Shown piece after piece: positions 1 to 7,444 of a stretch of 13,167 bases of DNA (positions are counted from its first letter, which is position 1; each line of letters starts with the position of its first letter). The stretch lies in the NCBI GenBank assembly GCA_938075575.1, contig CALJHI010000050.1, forward strand, positions 1 to 13,167, read 5' to 3'. The notes under the pieces are model-generated. The model did no database searches. It was not told where the DNA came from and saw only the letters and a list, made by a program, of their open reading frames with translations. Source of the DNA: an uncultured SAR86 cluster bacterium. GTDB lineage: Bacteria; Pseudomonadota; Gammaproteobacteria; Magnimaribacterales; D2472. Position numbers and translations under genes: made by a program.

Positions 1-967
1 AAAAGGGGTTCTCGACTTTAATGAAATGACAGATTTCAATAAAGATTTGCGATCTAAGTTGTCAAAGATTGCGACTATCCGACCTCCCATAATTGAAGAA
101 TCTCATGTTTCACCAGAAGGAACAAAAAAATACCTTATAAAACTTGCTTCAGGAACCATGGTTGAAATGGTAAGAATTCCTGAAAAAAAACGAGCTACAT
201 TATGCATATCCTCTCAAGCTGGCTGTGCTCTCCAATGCACTTTTTGCGCCACAGGAGCGCAAGGGTTTGAAAAGAACTTAACATCTGATGAAATTATAGG
301 CCAATTATGGCTTGCTAATTTTGGAGATAATGATGAGGTTCAAATAACAAATGTAGTATTTATGGGTATGGGTGAGCCACTTCTAAATTTTGAACCAGTT
401 ATTGAATCCGCACTTATTATGAAGGATCAAATGGGTTACAGTCTTTCAAGGAAAAGAATTACAATCAGTACATCCGGGATAGTGCCTTATATTGATAAGT
501 TACCTCAAAATATTGATGCCTCTCTAGCAATTTCTTTGCATGCACCAAATAATGAGCTTAGAGATGAAATAGTGCCTATTAATAAAAAATACCCAATTGA
601 AAAACTTATTCAATCCTGTAAAAGCTTTGTTTCTTATTATGATGGTAAAAGAAACATAACTATTGAATATATATTAATTGATGGAGTTAATGACTCGAAG
701 AAGCTTGCATTAGAGCTTAGTAAGCTTTTGAATGGGCTCTCATGCAAGATAAATCTTATCCCCTTCAATCCATTTGATGGGTGTGACTACAAAAGATCTA
801 ATTCTAAAAATATTAATATTTTTAAAGATATTCTTGTTAAAAAAGGTTTCATAACTACGCTGAGAGTCACAAGGGGTGATGCAATAGATGGAGCATGCGG
901 ACAGCTTGTAGGAAAACTGAAGAGATCAATAAAAGGCAAGAATTTAATTGAACACAAGGCTATTTAA
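1..967 (+). CDS. rlmN: Dual-specificity RNA methyltransferase RlmN, 5' partial
   Basis: Radical-SAM enzyme that methylates C2 of adenine at A2503 of 23S rRNA and A37 of some tRNAs (known for the family). The frame is open to the left edge, with the first full codon at bases 2-4. The residues before the first ATG (base 26) still match the family (LDFNEMTDFNKDLR resembles E. coli FDEMTDINKVLR), so the true start lies upstream and the N-terminal RNA-binding part is largely missing. Numbering from that ATG, the radical-SAM cluster is C67-x3-C71-x2-C74. C60 and C291 correspond to the two E. coli cysteines C118 and C355, the latter being the methyl-carrying one. The SAM-binding GMGEP motif is present. 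E. coli RlmN is 384 residues; about 60 are absent here. The stop TAA shares its last base with the rodZ ATG, suggesting translational coupling. Identification is secure. Confidence 0.97.
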   Translation, partial: KGVLDFNEMTDFNKDLRSKLSKIATIRPPIIEESHVSPEGTKKYLIKLASGTMVEMVRIPEKKRATLCISSQAGCALQCTFCATGAQGFEKNLTSDEIIGQLWLANFGDNDEVQITNVVFMGMGEPLLNFEPVIESALIMKDQMGYSLSRKRITISTSGIVPYIDKLPQNIDASLAISLHAPNNELRDEIVPINKKYPIEKLIQSCKSFVSYYDGKRNITIEYILIDGVNDSKKLALELSKLLNGLSCKINLIPFNPFDGCDYKRSNSKNINIFKDILVKKGFITTLRVTRGDAIDGACGQLVGKLKRSIKGKNLIEHKAI

Positions 968-1806
968 TGGAGAATAAATTAAAGTCTGCTAGCTCTGTTA
1001 AAACTGGACTTCTTTTTATAAATGCTAGAAAGGAACTGGGATTATCTATTCAAGATATTTCCTCAAAGCATATGATTAATGAAAAGTATATAAGAGGTAT
1101 TGAAAGTGGAATATATGATAAGTTCCCTAGCGAAGGCTTTGCTAGAGCATATTTTTTAAAGTATGCACATTTGCTTAAGATAAATCCTGAATTCCCCTCA
1201 ATCTACTCTCTAAAACCTAGAAAGGATGAGATTGTAAATAAATCCTTTAAAAGCATTAATGATAATTTATTAAAAATAATTCTTGGAATCTCTGCATTGC
1301 TGGCTATTATTTTTATTCTTGTTATGGCCATTAACAACTCTTCCTCAGACAAAGACCTAATGGATTCCATAGCAGATTCAGAAATCATCATTACCCAATC
1401 TTCTATAGACCTAACTAAAGATTTAGAGCAAGAGATTTCTATTAACATTCCAGAAGAGATACCTAGCATTTCAAAAAATAAGCTTGAAGCACTATCCTCT
1501 TCAGATGATAAAATTTCATTTTACAGCGAAGAGCCTATCCAAAAGGACCAAATAAGCATTCCTAAAAATGAATTAGTTTTATACTTTAATGATGAATGTT
1601 GGATAGATATATTGGCTGATGGTAGCTCAATAAAATCTGGGTTATTTTCTAAGGGCGATTCGCTAACCCTAATAATTTTAAAACCTTTTCAAATTAGACT
1701 TGGAAATGCTTATGCTATTAATGGAACATATAATAATGAGCCTGTTGATTTTATCACCGGTGCTGATACGCTTAATGTAAATACAATATTTCTTTCTGAT
1801 GAGTGA
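967..1806 (+). CDS. rodZ: RodZ-like cytoskeletal/cell-shape membrane protein
   Basis: Bitopic inner-membrane protein that links MreB filaments to the wall-elongation machinery in rod-shaped bacteria (family knowledge). Three parts are visible in the 279 residues. Residues 12-75 form a cytoplasmic helix-turn-helix domain with the family pattern (ARKELGLSIQDIS, then YIRGIESG and FARAYFLKYA). Residues about 101-121 are one hydrophobic membrane segment. After an acidic, Ser-rich linker, residues about 201-275 form a C-terminal periplasmic domain with the C-W and RLGNAYAINGTYNNEPVD signature of the RodZ C-terminal (DUF4115) domain. E. coli RodZ is longer (337 residues); the shortfall seems to be in the linker. 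Many gammaproteobacteria carry pilF between rlmN and rodZ; it is absent here, as in E. coli. An AAGG at 956-959 may serve as ribosome binding site. The 3' end overlaps ispG by 8 bases. Confidence 0.92.
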   Translation: MENKLKSASSVKTGLLFINARKELGLSIQDISSKHMINEKYIRGIESGIYDKFPSEGFARAYFLKYAHLLKINPEFPSIYSLKPRKDEIVNKSFKSINDNLLKIILGISALLAIIFILVMAINNSSSDKDLMDSIADSEIIITQSSIDLTKDLEQEISINIPEEIPSISKNKLEALSSSDDKISFYSEEPIQKDQISIPKNELVLYFNDECWIDILADGSSIKSGLFSKGDSLTLIILKPFQIRLGNAYAINGTYNNEPVDFITGADTLNVNTIFLSDE

Positions 1807-2893
1807 TTGGATAAAAAGAAAAAAAACTAATGTTGTTAGCGTTGGCTCAATCAAGGTTGGGGGTGGCAATCCTATTTCAATTCAATCTATGACAAATACC
1901 GAAACTTGTGATGTTGAATCCACAGTTAACCAAATTAATGATCTTAGTTTAGCCGGAGCTGATATTGTAAGAGTGTCTGTCCCATCTTTTGATGCAGCAA
2001 AAGCTTTCAAGGAAATTAAAAAAAGAGTAAAAATACCTCTTGTAGCTGACATTCATTTTGATTATAAAATTGCATTAGATGTAGCAGATTCTGCTGATTG
2101 CTTAAGAATAAACCCTGGGAATATTGGAAAAGAGGATAGGATAAGAGAAGTTATTAACGCAGCAAAGGATAATAATGTACCAATAAGGGTGGGGGTAAAT
2201 GCAGGCTCACTAGAAAAAGACTTGCAGGTAAAATATGGCGAGCCAAATGCAGACGCGCTAGTTGAGTCAGCATTGAGGCATGCAGACATTCTAGATAGAT
2301 ATAATTTTTCAAATTTTAAAATGAGCTTAAAGGCATCTAATATAGAAATGACCGTTGAAGCATATAGAAAAATATCTACCTTGATTGATCAACCACTTCA
2401 TCTAGGAATTACTGAAGCTGGGTCATATAGATCTGGAACTGTTAAATCATCCATAGGCGTTGGAATGCTTTTATCTGAAGGTATTGGAGATACCATAAGA
2501 ATTTCTTTGGCATCTGATCCTGTTGATGAGATAAAAATAGGCTGGGATATTCTAAAAAGTCTGAATATAAGAAGTAGAGGTGTCAAAATAGTTGCTTGCC
2601 CTAGTTGCTCAAGACAAAATTTTAATGTAATTGAAGTAGTAAATGAGCTTGAGAGTAGGTTTGAAGATATTTCTGAAAACATTGAAGTCGCTGTAATTGG
2701 TTGTTATGTCAATGGTCCTGGAGAAAGTAAAGCTGCTGATGTTGGCTTGACTGGAGCAAGCCCTAAAAACCTAATGTACATTGATGGGGAGCCTAATAAA
2801 AAAATTAGCAATGAAAATCTTGTAGATGAATTAGAAAATAGAGTAAGAGAAAAAATAGCTAAATCAAAAGCTGAAATTATAGTAAGGAGCTGA
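1799..2893 (+). CDS. ispG: 4-hydroxy-3-methylbut-2-enyl diphosphate synthase (flavodoxin/ferredoxin)
   Basis: Cytoplasmic [4Fe-4S] enzyme of the MEP (non-mevalonate) pathway: converts 2-C-methylerythritol 2,4-cyclodiphosphate to HMBPP, the penultimate step towards IPP and DMAPP. The 364 residues (E. coli 372) begin with the substrate-binding TIM-barrel domain (VSVGSIKVGGGNPISIQSMTN). They end with the reductase-like cluster domain: cluster ligands C267, C270 (CPSC) and C302, with E309 in NGPGES, at the spacing of E. coli C270/C273/C305/E312. The compact two-domain bacterial form is present, without the insert found in plant and chlamydial versions. The start at 1799 lies inside the end of rodZ with no obvious Shine-Dalgarno sequence, so coupling to rodZ translation is likely. 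One base separates its TGA from the hisS ATG. Confidence 0.97.
   Translation: MSDWIKRKKTNVVSVGSIKVGGGNPISIQSMTNTETCDVESTVNQINDLSLAGADIVRVSVPSFDAAKAFKEIKKRVKIPLVADIHFDYKIALDVADSADCLRINPGNIGKEDRIREVINAAKDNNVPIRVGVNAGSLEKDLQVKYGEPNADALVESALRHADILDRYNFSNFKMSLKASNIEMTVEAYRKISTLIDQPLHLGITEAGSYRSGTVKSSIGVGMLLSEGIGDTIRISLASDPVDEIKIGWDILKSLNIRSRGVKIVACPSCSRQNFNVIEVVNELESRFEDISENIEVAVIGCYVNGPGESKAADVGLTGASPKNLMYIDGEPNKKISNENLVDELENRVREKIAKSKAEIIVRS
2884..2889 (+). promoter_or_regulatory. Shine-Dalgarno site for hisS
   Basis: AAGGAG lies 5 bases before the ATG at 2895, within the last codons of ispG. It is among the clearest ribosome binding sites in the window and fixes the hisS start. Confidence 0.75.
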
Positions 2894-2894
2894 T

Positions 2895-4157
2895 ATGAAA
2901 AAGATTCAATCGCTATCTGGAATGATGGATTTATTCAAAGGTTCAGACATTTCTAACTCTGCAGAAAATATTTTTAAAGTAGAGAAAGCTCTAAAGGATA
3001 TTTTTATATCTTATAATTTTTCTGAAATAAGGACACCTGCTTTAGAAGAAACAGATCTTTTCAAAAGATCTGCAGGCGATATATCTGACATTGTTAACAA
3101 AGAAATTTATACTTTTTTAGATAGAAATAATAAGAGTATAAGCTTGCGTCCTGAAGGAACTGCCGGTGTTGTGAGATCTATTATTGAAAAAAAACAAGAC
3201 TCAACTACAAATAAATTCTGGTACATAGGCCCCATGTGGAGATATGAAAGGCCTCAAAAAGGAAGATTTAGGCAATTTAGCCAAGCTGGAATTGAAATTC
3301 TCGGCTACGAAGAGGGTAATTCAGAATATGAATTAATGTCATTGATTTGCAATATCATTAACAAACTTTCCATAAAAAAACCCACAATAAAAATTAATCA
3401 TTTAGGTAATCCTAAAACAAAGAAAGAATATTGTGATGCTTTAGTCTCGTACCTTAGACCATATTCAAATTAATTAAGTGAAACAGAGCTAGAAAGATTA
3501 AATAAAAATCCATTAAAGATTCTCGATTCAAAAAATGAAAATACTCAAAAAATTCTTGCAAATGGACCCTCTCTCCAAGAATTTCTTCCAAATGAAAATA
3601 TCAAATTAATTAACTCATTAAAGGATACTTTTTCAGAATTTTGTTCGATTGAAATAGACTATGCTCTTGTTAGAGGCTTAGATTATTATTCTGGTTTTGT
3701 TTTCGAAGCCGTTTCAGATGAACTTGGAGCACAGGATGCTTTTTTAGGAGGTGGAAGGTATGATGTGCTAACTGAAAAGCTTGGAGGAAAAGAACTTCCA
3801 GCAATTGGCATGGCTATTGGCATTGAAAGACTTTCAAATATAGCTTCATTAGATAATACTGAAGATAATATTGTTTCTTTCATAACTATAACTAGCAATT
3901 TAGAACCAAAAGCATTTAAAATAGCCCACCATCTAAGATCATTGAATGAGAACATTAATCTAGATATGAACCTATCTAACAGTAGCCTAAAATCAAAATT
4001 AAGAAGGGCCAACAAGATAGGGGCAAGCCATGCTTTGATCATTGGAGATGAAGAGATTAAGAATGAGACTATTTTAGTTAAATATTTAGATGATGAACTT
4101 ACAGAACAAGAATTAGTCTCATATGATGATATGTATAAGTTTTATAAGTCTTTGTAG
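2895..4157 (+). CDS. hisS: Histidyl-tRNA synthetase, interrupted by one in-frame TAA at codon 193
   Basis: Class II aminoacyl-tRNA synthetase that charges tRNA-His. Read through the stop, the frame is 420 codons, close to E. coli's 424, and collinear throughout. Residues 45-58 carry motif 1 and 85-94 LRPEGTAGVV; motif 2 spans about 108-137, with R116 and E134 matching E. coli R113 and E131. The histidine-binding motif LVRGLDYY is at 258-265 (R260), GGGRYDVL at about 285-292, motif 3 GMAIGIERL at 305-313 (R312), then the C-terminal anticodon-binding domain. The TAA at 3471-3473 would end the protein after 192 residues, before the LVRGLDYY motif and the anticodon domain. The frame is unchanged on both sides, so this is a substitution (for example AAA, GAA or CAA to TAA), not an indel. 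No in-frame ATG, GTG or TTG follows before the GTG at 3765. Either sequence error or a true nonsense mutation fits; the gene is normally essential. Confidence 0.9.
3471..3473 (+). other. Premature in-frame stop codon (TAA) inside hisS
   Basis: Codon 193 of hisS is TAA within the A/T-rich run AAATTAATTAAG. Alignment by eye to E. coli HisRS places it opposite a lysine (LEQHKEKLDEDC against LRPYSN-stop-LSETEL), in the variable insertion between motif 2 and the histidine-binding motif. The downstream frame immediately resumes family sequence (NPLKILDSKN against NPLRVLDSKN). TAA ends rlmN, sdhA and sdhB here, so reassignment is not supported. Confidence 0.9.
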
Positions 4158-4163
4158 ATAAAA

Positions 4164-4168
4164 AAGGA
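4164..4168 (+). promoter_or_regulatory. Shine-Dalgarno site for yfgM
   Basis: AAGGA sits 7 bases before the ATG at 4176, in the 18-base gap after hisS. It supports this start codon for yfgM. Confidence 0.6.
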
Positions 4169-4175
4169 ATTAAAA

Positions 4176-4814
4176 ATGAATGAAATTATTGATAACAATT
4201 TTGGAGCAACTAAGAACTTTATAAATAAGTATAAAAACTCAATTATTATTTTTATCTCTTTATTGGTTTTTATAGCAGCTATTTTTATATTTAATTCATA
4301 CAACACTAAAATTTCTAATGAGAAAGCTGCCGCCATATATAATCAATGGATCAATCAACCTATATCTTTAGATGAAGGCCCGGAAACAAAAGATGATCTT
4401 TATAATAATTTAGTCAATAATTATTCCTCATCAGGGTATGCAATGATGGCGATGTTGAGTCGTGGAGCTGATTCTGCATCTAAAGGAGATTTTGAAAATG
4501 CTATTAATGCATTTATTTTATTAAGAGATGCTTCAGGTGGCTTCAAAGGAAATAAATTTTTTAATAAAATATCTAGAATAAGCCTATCGAGAATATACCT
4601 AGAAACAGAAATGTATGAGGAAGCATTCTCTCAGCTATCAATTTATTCAGAAGACGCAGCAAATGCATATATCCATGAGCTTATTGGTGATATCTTTGCA
4701 GCTCAAGGCAAAAATAAAAGGAGCATTGAGCAATATAAACTAGCTAATGAAAAATACTCTGATCAGCAATCAAAGTCTATTGTCGCTATGAAAATAGCCG
4801 ATTTAAAGTCATAA
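4176..4814 (+). CDS. yfgM: YfgM-like membrane-anchored periplasmic TPR protein
   Basis: In E. coli YfgM is an ancillary SecYEG translocon subunit that works with the chaperone PpiD on secreted proteins (family knowledge). Here the 212-residue protein (E. coli 206) has a short cytoplasmic N-terminus, one membrane segment at about 21-39 and a periplasmic helical domain. Pieces typical of the TPR_21 family are visible: YNQW near residues 55-58, YAMMAMLSRGADSASKGDFENA around 89-110, and later helical pairs such as YEEAFSQL, HELIGDIFAAQGKNKRSIEQY and IVAMKIADL at the C-terminus. Sequence conservation in this family is low, so the call rests on topology, length and on the position between hisS and bamB, the same as in E. 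coli. Nine bases separate it from bamB. Confidence 0.87.
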   Translation: MNEIIDNNFGATKNFINKYKNSIIIFISLLVFIAAIFIFNSYNTKISNEKAAAIYNQWINQPISLDEGPETKDDLYNNLVNNYSSSGYAMMAMLSRGADSASKGDFENAINAFILLRDASGGFKGNKFFNKISRISLSRIYLETEMYEEAFSQLSIYSEDAANAYIHELIGDIFAAQGKNKRSIEQYKLANEKYSDQQSKSIVAMKIADLKS

Positions 4815-4823
4815 GTACCTAAA

Positions 4824-5963
4824 ATGAATTTTAAATATTTTTATATATTTTTCTTCTTTACCCTTACATCTTGCTCAACACTAAAGTTTTGGGAAGGTTC
4901 TGAAATAGATATTGATGAGCCTATGGAGCTTTCCGATATTCAAATTTCAATACCAGTTAAATCAAACTGGAAAATTCAATTAAGTGGAGAAAATGATCTC
5001 GGAAACTTTGTTCCAGGATTCTCTCAGGAAAAATTATTTTTTGCTGATATCACTGGCGCTATTAATGCATATGCTGCAAATTCTGGAAATTTACTTTGGT
5101 CAAAGAAATATAATGAACTTAGCTCTGGTATTGCTGCTGGATTTGGAGTGGTTGTTGTATCAGACAAAATGGGCAATGTTGTTACCTTGGATCAAAATGA
5201 TGGATCTGAAATATGGTCTATTAATGTTAAGGCACGTGTGTTATCTAAAGCGGCCATCGATGCTTCAGCTATTTTAGTCAAAACTAGCGCAGGAGAATTA
5301 ATAGCTCTTAACAAAAGTGATGGGGAGATTTTATGGTCATATAGATCTCAATTACCGCTTCTTACAGTCAGAGGCAGTAGTAGTCCTGTAATTAATGAAG
5401 ATAAAGTTATTGCTACATTTGATAATGGAAGGCTAGGTGTTTTTCAACTATCAACAGGCTTTCCTATTTGGGATGGAGCAATATCTTATGTATCAGGCAC
5501 CTCGGAGCTAGAAAATTTGATAGATGCTGATTCAGATCCTGTAATCCAGGGGTCCTTAATCTATACGACAAATTATCAAGGCAATGTTAGTATCTTTGAT
5601 CAAGCTCAGAAAAGAGCAATTTGGAAATCTGAATCTTCCTCTTTCTATTCTCCAGTCATAACGAAGGGATTAATAATAGTAATTGAAGATAACTCAAAAA
5701 TTGTAACTTTCTCTAATAAAACATTAGAAAGCTCTTGGACATCAGGATCCTTACTGAACAGAAACTTATCTAACCCAATAGCATACAAAGGAAACCTTAT
5801 TGTTGGAGATTACGAAGGCTTCATTCATATAATTAATCCAGTAAATGGAAAAATTATTGGTAGAAAAAATGTCTCAAAAAACCCAATAAAGTCATTATCT
5901 TCTAGAGGAGATTCTTTTTTTGCTGTTGATGAAAAATTTAATTTATTTTCATTAACAATATAA
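4824..5963 (+). CDS. bamB: Outer-membrane assembly lipoprotein BamB
   Basis: Lipoprotein of the BAM complex, which folds and inserts beta-barrel proteins into the outer membrane; BamB docks on the BamA POTRA domains from the periplasm. The 379 residues start with a lipoprotein signal peptide: a hydrophobic stretch and the lipobox LTSC, with C17 as the lipidated residue. The rest is a PQQ-like beta-propeller with repeated blades of the type A-x-SG-x-LLW, DGSEIWS, DGEILWSYR and NGKIIG. LLTVRGSSSP (L180, V182, R183) and LIDADSDP (D234, D236) correspond to E. coli regions 192-195 and 246-248, which as I recall were implicated in BamA binding. The ending GNLIVGDYEGFIHIINP closely resembles the E. 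coli protein. No clear ribosome binding site is visible. Flanking yfgM and der match the enterobacterial order. Confidence 0.96.
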   Translation: MNFKYFYIFFFFTLTSCSTLKFWEGSEIDIDEPMELSDIQISIPVKSNWKIQLSGENDLGNFVPGFSQEKLFFADITGAINAYAANSGNLLWSKKYNELSSGIAAGFGVVVVSDKMGNVVTLDQNDGSEIWSINVKARVLSKAAIDASAILVKTSAGELIALNKSDGEILWSYRSQLPLLTVRGSSSPVINEDKVIATFDNGRLGVFQLSTGFPIWDGAISYVSGTSELENLIDADSDPVIQGSLIYTTNYQGNVSIFDQAQKRAIWKSESSSFYSPVITKGLIIVIEDNSKIVTFSNKTLESSWTSGSLLNRNLSNPIAYKGNLIVGDYEGFIHIINPVNGKIIGRKNVSKNPIKSLSSRGDSFFAVDEKFNLFSLTI

Positions 5964-5977
5964 AATACTAGTGATAT

Positions 5978-7363
5978 ATGTTCACCTCAATAGCAATAAT
6001 TGGCCGCCCGAATGTTGGCAAATCAACACTTTTTAATAAACTTACAAAAACCAGAAAAGCAATAGTTTCTGATTATTCTGGTTTAACTAAAGATAGAAAC
6101 TATGGATATATAGAACTTGGAGATAGTCGCTTTTTTGTTATTGATACAGGTGGAATTGCAAAAGATGAGTCTATTTTAAAGGAAGATATTGCTGATCAAG
6201 CATGGATTGCTGCTGAAGAGTCTAACATTATTATATTTGTTCTTGATGGATCTCAGGAACTAAATAATGAAGATTTAGATATTTTACAAAACTTAAGAAA
6301 ACTAAATAAAGAATTTATTACAGTATTGAATAAATCTGACAAGAAATCACAAAGTCAGATAAAAGTTGATCTTATAAAGAAAGGTCTTGATGATTATATT
6401 GAAATAAGTGCAGAACACTCTTCAAATATCAATGACTTAAGGTCAATTCTTAAAAGCAAGCTCCCAAAAGAAAGAATCCTATATCCTGAAGGAAAAAGAG
6501 TTGCTGTTATTGGAAGGCCAAATGCAGGAAAATCTACTTTCATTAATAAATTCATTAATGAGGAAAGGCTTATTGTCTCTGAGATAGCTGGAACTACAAT
6601 TGATTCAATTAGCATACCTTTTAATGTAGATGGTAAAGATTATGTCTTCATAGACACAGCAGGAATTAGAAAAGGTTTTAAAACTAGCCATAAAGTTGAA
6701 TACTTTTCTTATGTAAGAGCCCTCCATTCTGTAGTGGAGTCTGATGTTGTTCTTTTTTTGTGTGACTCCTCGGAAGGAATAGTTGATCAGGATTTAAAAA
6801 TAATAAATATGGTTTGTGAAACTGGCAAGCCTTTATTGATCGCCTTCAATAAGATTGATCTTTTAACTAGAAAAGAAAAAGATGAAATGTACAGCACTAA
6901 AAGAGCTCAATCTAATTTTTTAGAAGACTTTATTAAACTAGAAATTTCAGGAATTAAGGGCACAGGATTTAAGCGACTATTTAGAAACCTAGACCAATTA
7001 ATTACGAGATCTCAAAAAACATTTACAACATCTGAATTAAACAAATCATTGGAAAAATTTATAAATCAGAGCGCCCCTCCATCTGTCGGTGGAAGACAGT
7101 TAAAACTTAGATATGTCCACTTTGCTGGAATTAACCCAACAACATTAGTCATTCATGCTAATAATGATAAGAAAATACCAAGTAATTATAAAAAGTATTT
7201 AGTAAACTCATTTAGAGATAAACTTAAGCTTAGAAGCATACAATTAAGACTATTTTTTAGAAAGTCAAAAAATCCATTTAAAGATAAAGTGAATAAGTTA
7301 ACTGAAAGGCAGATCAAAAAGAAACAAAGGTTGATGAAGCACGTTAAAAAGAATAAAAAGTAG
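5978..7363 (+). CDS. der: Ribosome-assembly GTPase Der (EngA)
   Basis: Essential GTPase with two tandem G domains that helps mature the 50S subunit. Domain 1 shows P-loop GRPNVGKS (9-16), G3 DTGG (56-59) and G4 NKSD (118-121). Domain 2 shows GRPNAGKS (179-186), DTAG (226-229) and NKID (291-294). A KH-like C-terminal domain follows, with the family signature PPSVGGRQLKLRYVHFA, and then a Lys-rich tail to residue 461 (E. coli 490). The switch regions differ from the common form: GLTKDR instead of GLTRDR in domain 1, and GTTIDS instead of GTTRDS in domain 2. The start at 5978 puts the P-loop at the usual distance from the N-terminus; the ribosome binding site is weak. It appears to be the last gene of the first block, since 81 bases separate it from sdhC. 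Confidence 0.97.
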   Translation: MFTSIAIIGRPNVGKSTLFNKLTKTRKAIVSDYSGLTKDRNYGYIELGDSRFFVIDTGGIAKDESILKEDIADQAWIAAEESNIIIFVLDGSQELNNEDLDILQNLRKLNKEFITVLNKSDKKSQSQIKVDLIKKGLDDYIEISAEHSSNINDLRSILKSKLPKERILYPEGKRVAVIGRPNAGKSTFINKFINEERLIVSEIAGTTIDSISIPFNVDGKDYVFIDTAGIRKGFKTSHKVEYFSYVRALHSVVESDVVLFLCDSSEGIVDQDLKIINMVCETGKPLLIAFNKIDLLTRKEKDEMYSTKRAQSNFLEDFIKLEISGIKGTGFKRLFRNLDQLITRSQKTFTTSELNKSLEKFINQSAPPSVGGRQLKLRYVHFAGINPTTLVIHANNDKKIPSNYKKYLVNSFRDKLKLRSIQLRLFFRKSKNPFKDKVNKLTERQIKKKQRLMKHVKKNKK

Positions 7364-7384
7364 TCTTTTTTGAGCACTTGACTC

Positions 7385-7413
7385 ATATTTATATTCATTT
7401 TCTAGGGTATAAT
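7385..7413 (+). promoter_or_regulatory. Putative sigma70-type promoter for sdhCDAB-sucA
   Basis: TATAAT at 7408-7413 is a perfect -10 hexamer in the longest intergenic gap of the window (81 bases). No good -35 lies at the proper distance: a 17-base spacer gives ATATTT at 7385-7390. A TTGACT at 7378-7383 is 24 bases away, too far for a standard promoter. Transcription would start near 7420, leaving a leader of about 25 bases before the TTG of sdhC. In such A/T-rich DNA a chance hexamer is possible, but the position between two functional blocks supports it. Confidence 0.45.
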
Positions 7414-7444
7414 CTCAGCACAAATACTACTTAAAAAAGAACAT

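Noticed and set aside
1203..2682. Several minus-strand open frames opposite rodZ and ispG (1203-1469, 1678-1869, 2062-2289, 2398-2682)
   Set aside because: All are antisense to well-identified genes and show Ser/Ile/Leu-rich composition typical of reverse-complement shadows.
3471..3473. TAA reassigned to an amino acid, explaining the hisS stop
   Set aside because: TAA is used as the real terminator of rlmN, sdhC, sdhA and sdhB, each followed at once by the next gene's start.
3474..3764. hisS as a natural two-piece gene
   Set aside because: No in-frame ATG, GTG or TTG follows the stop until 3765, so a second piece would lack the LVRGLDYY motif, whose codons lie in the untranslated gap.
3686..4336. 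Minus-strand open frames opposite the end of hisS and the start of yfgM
   Set aside because: Antisense shadows; the plus strand carries motif 3, the anticodon domain and the YfgM anchor.
4984..5277. 97-residue plus-strand open frame within bamB
   Set aside because: It is out of frame with the clear BamB propeller sequence and has no family features.
7355..7371. Possible rho-independent terminator at the end of der (AAAAAG, loop TAGT, CTTTTT)
   Set aside because: Six base pairs with only one G-C pair; the T run is part of the stem, so stability is too low to call in such A/T-rich DNA.
7378..7383. TTGACT as the -35 of the sdhC promoter
   Set aside because: It lies 24 bases from TATAAT, and the hexamers at a 16-18 base spacing from it are not -10-like.
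6394..7398. Minus-strand open frames opposite der (6394-6615, 7186-7398)
   Set aside because: Antisense to conserved G domain 2 and to the Lys-rich tail; Phe/Leu-rich shadow of AAA/AAG codons.
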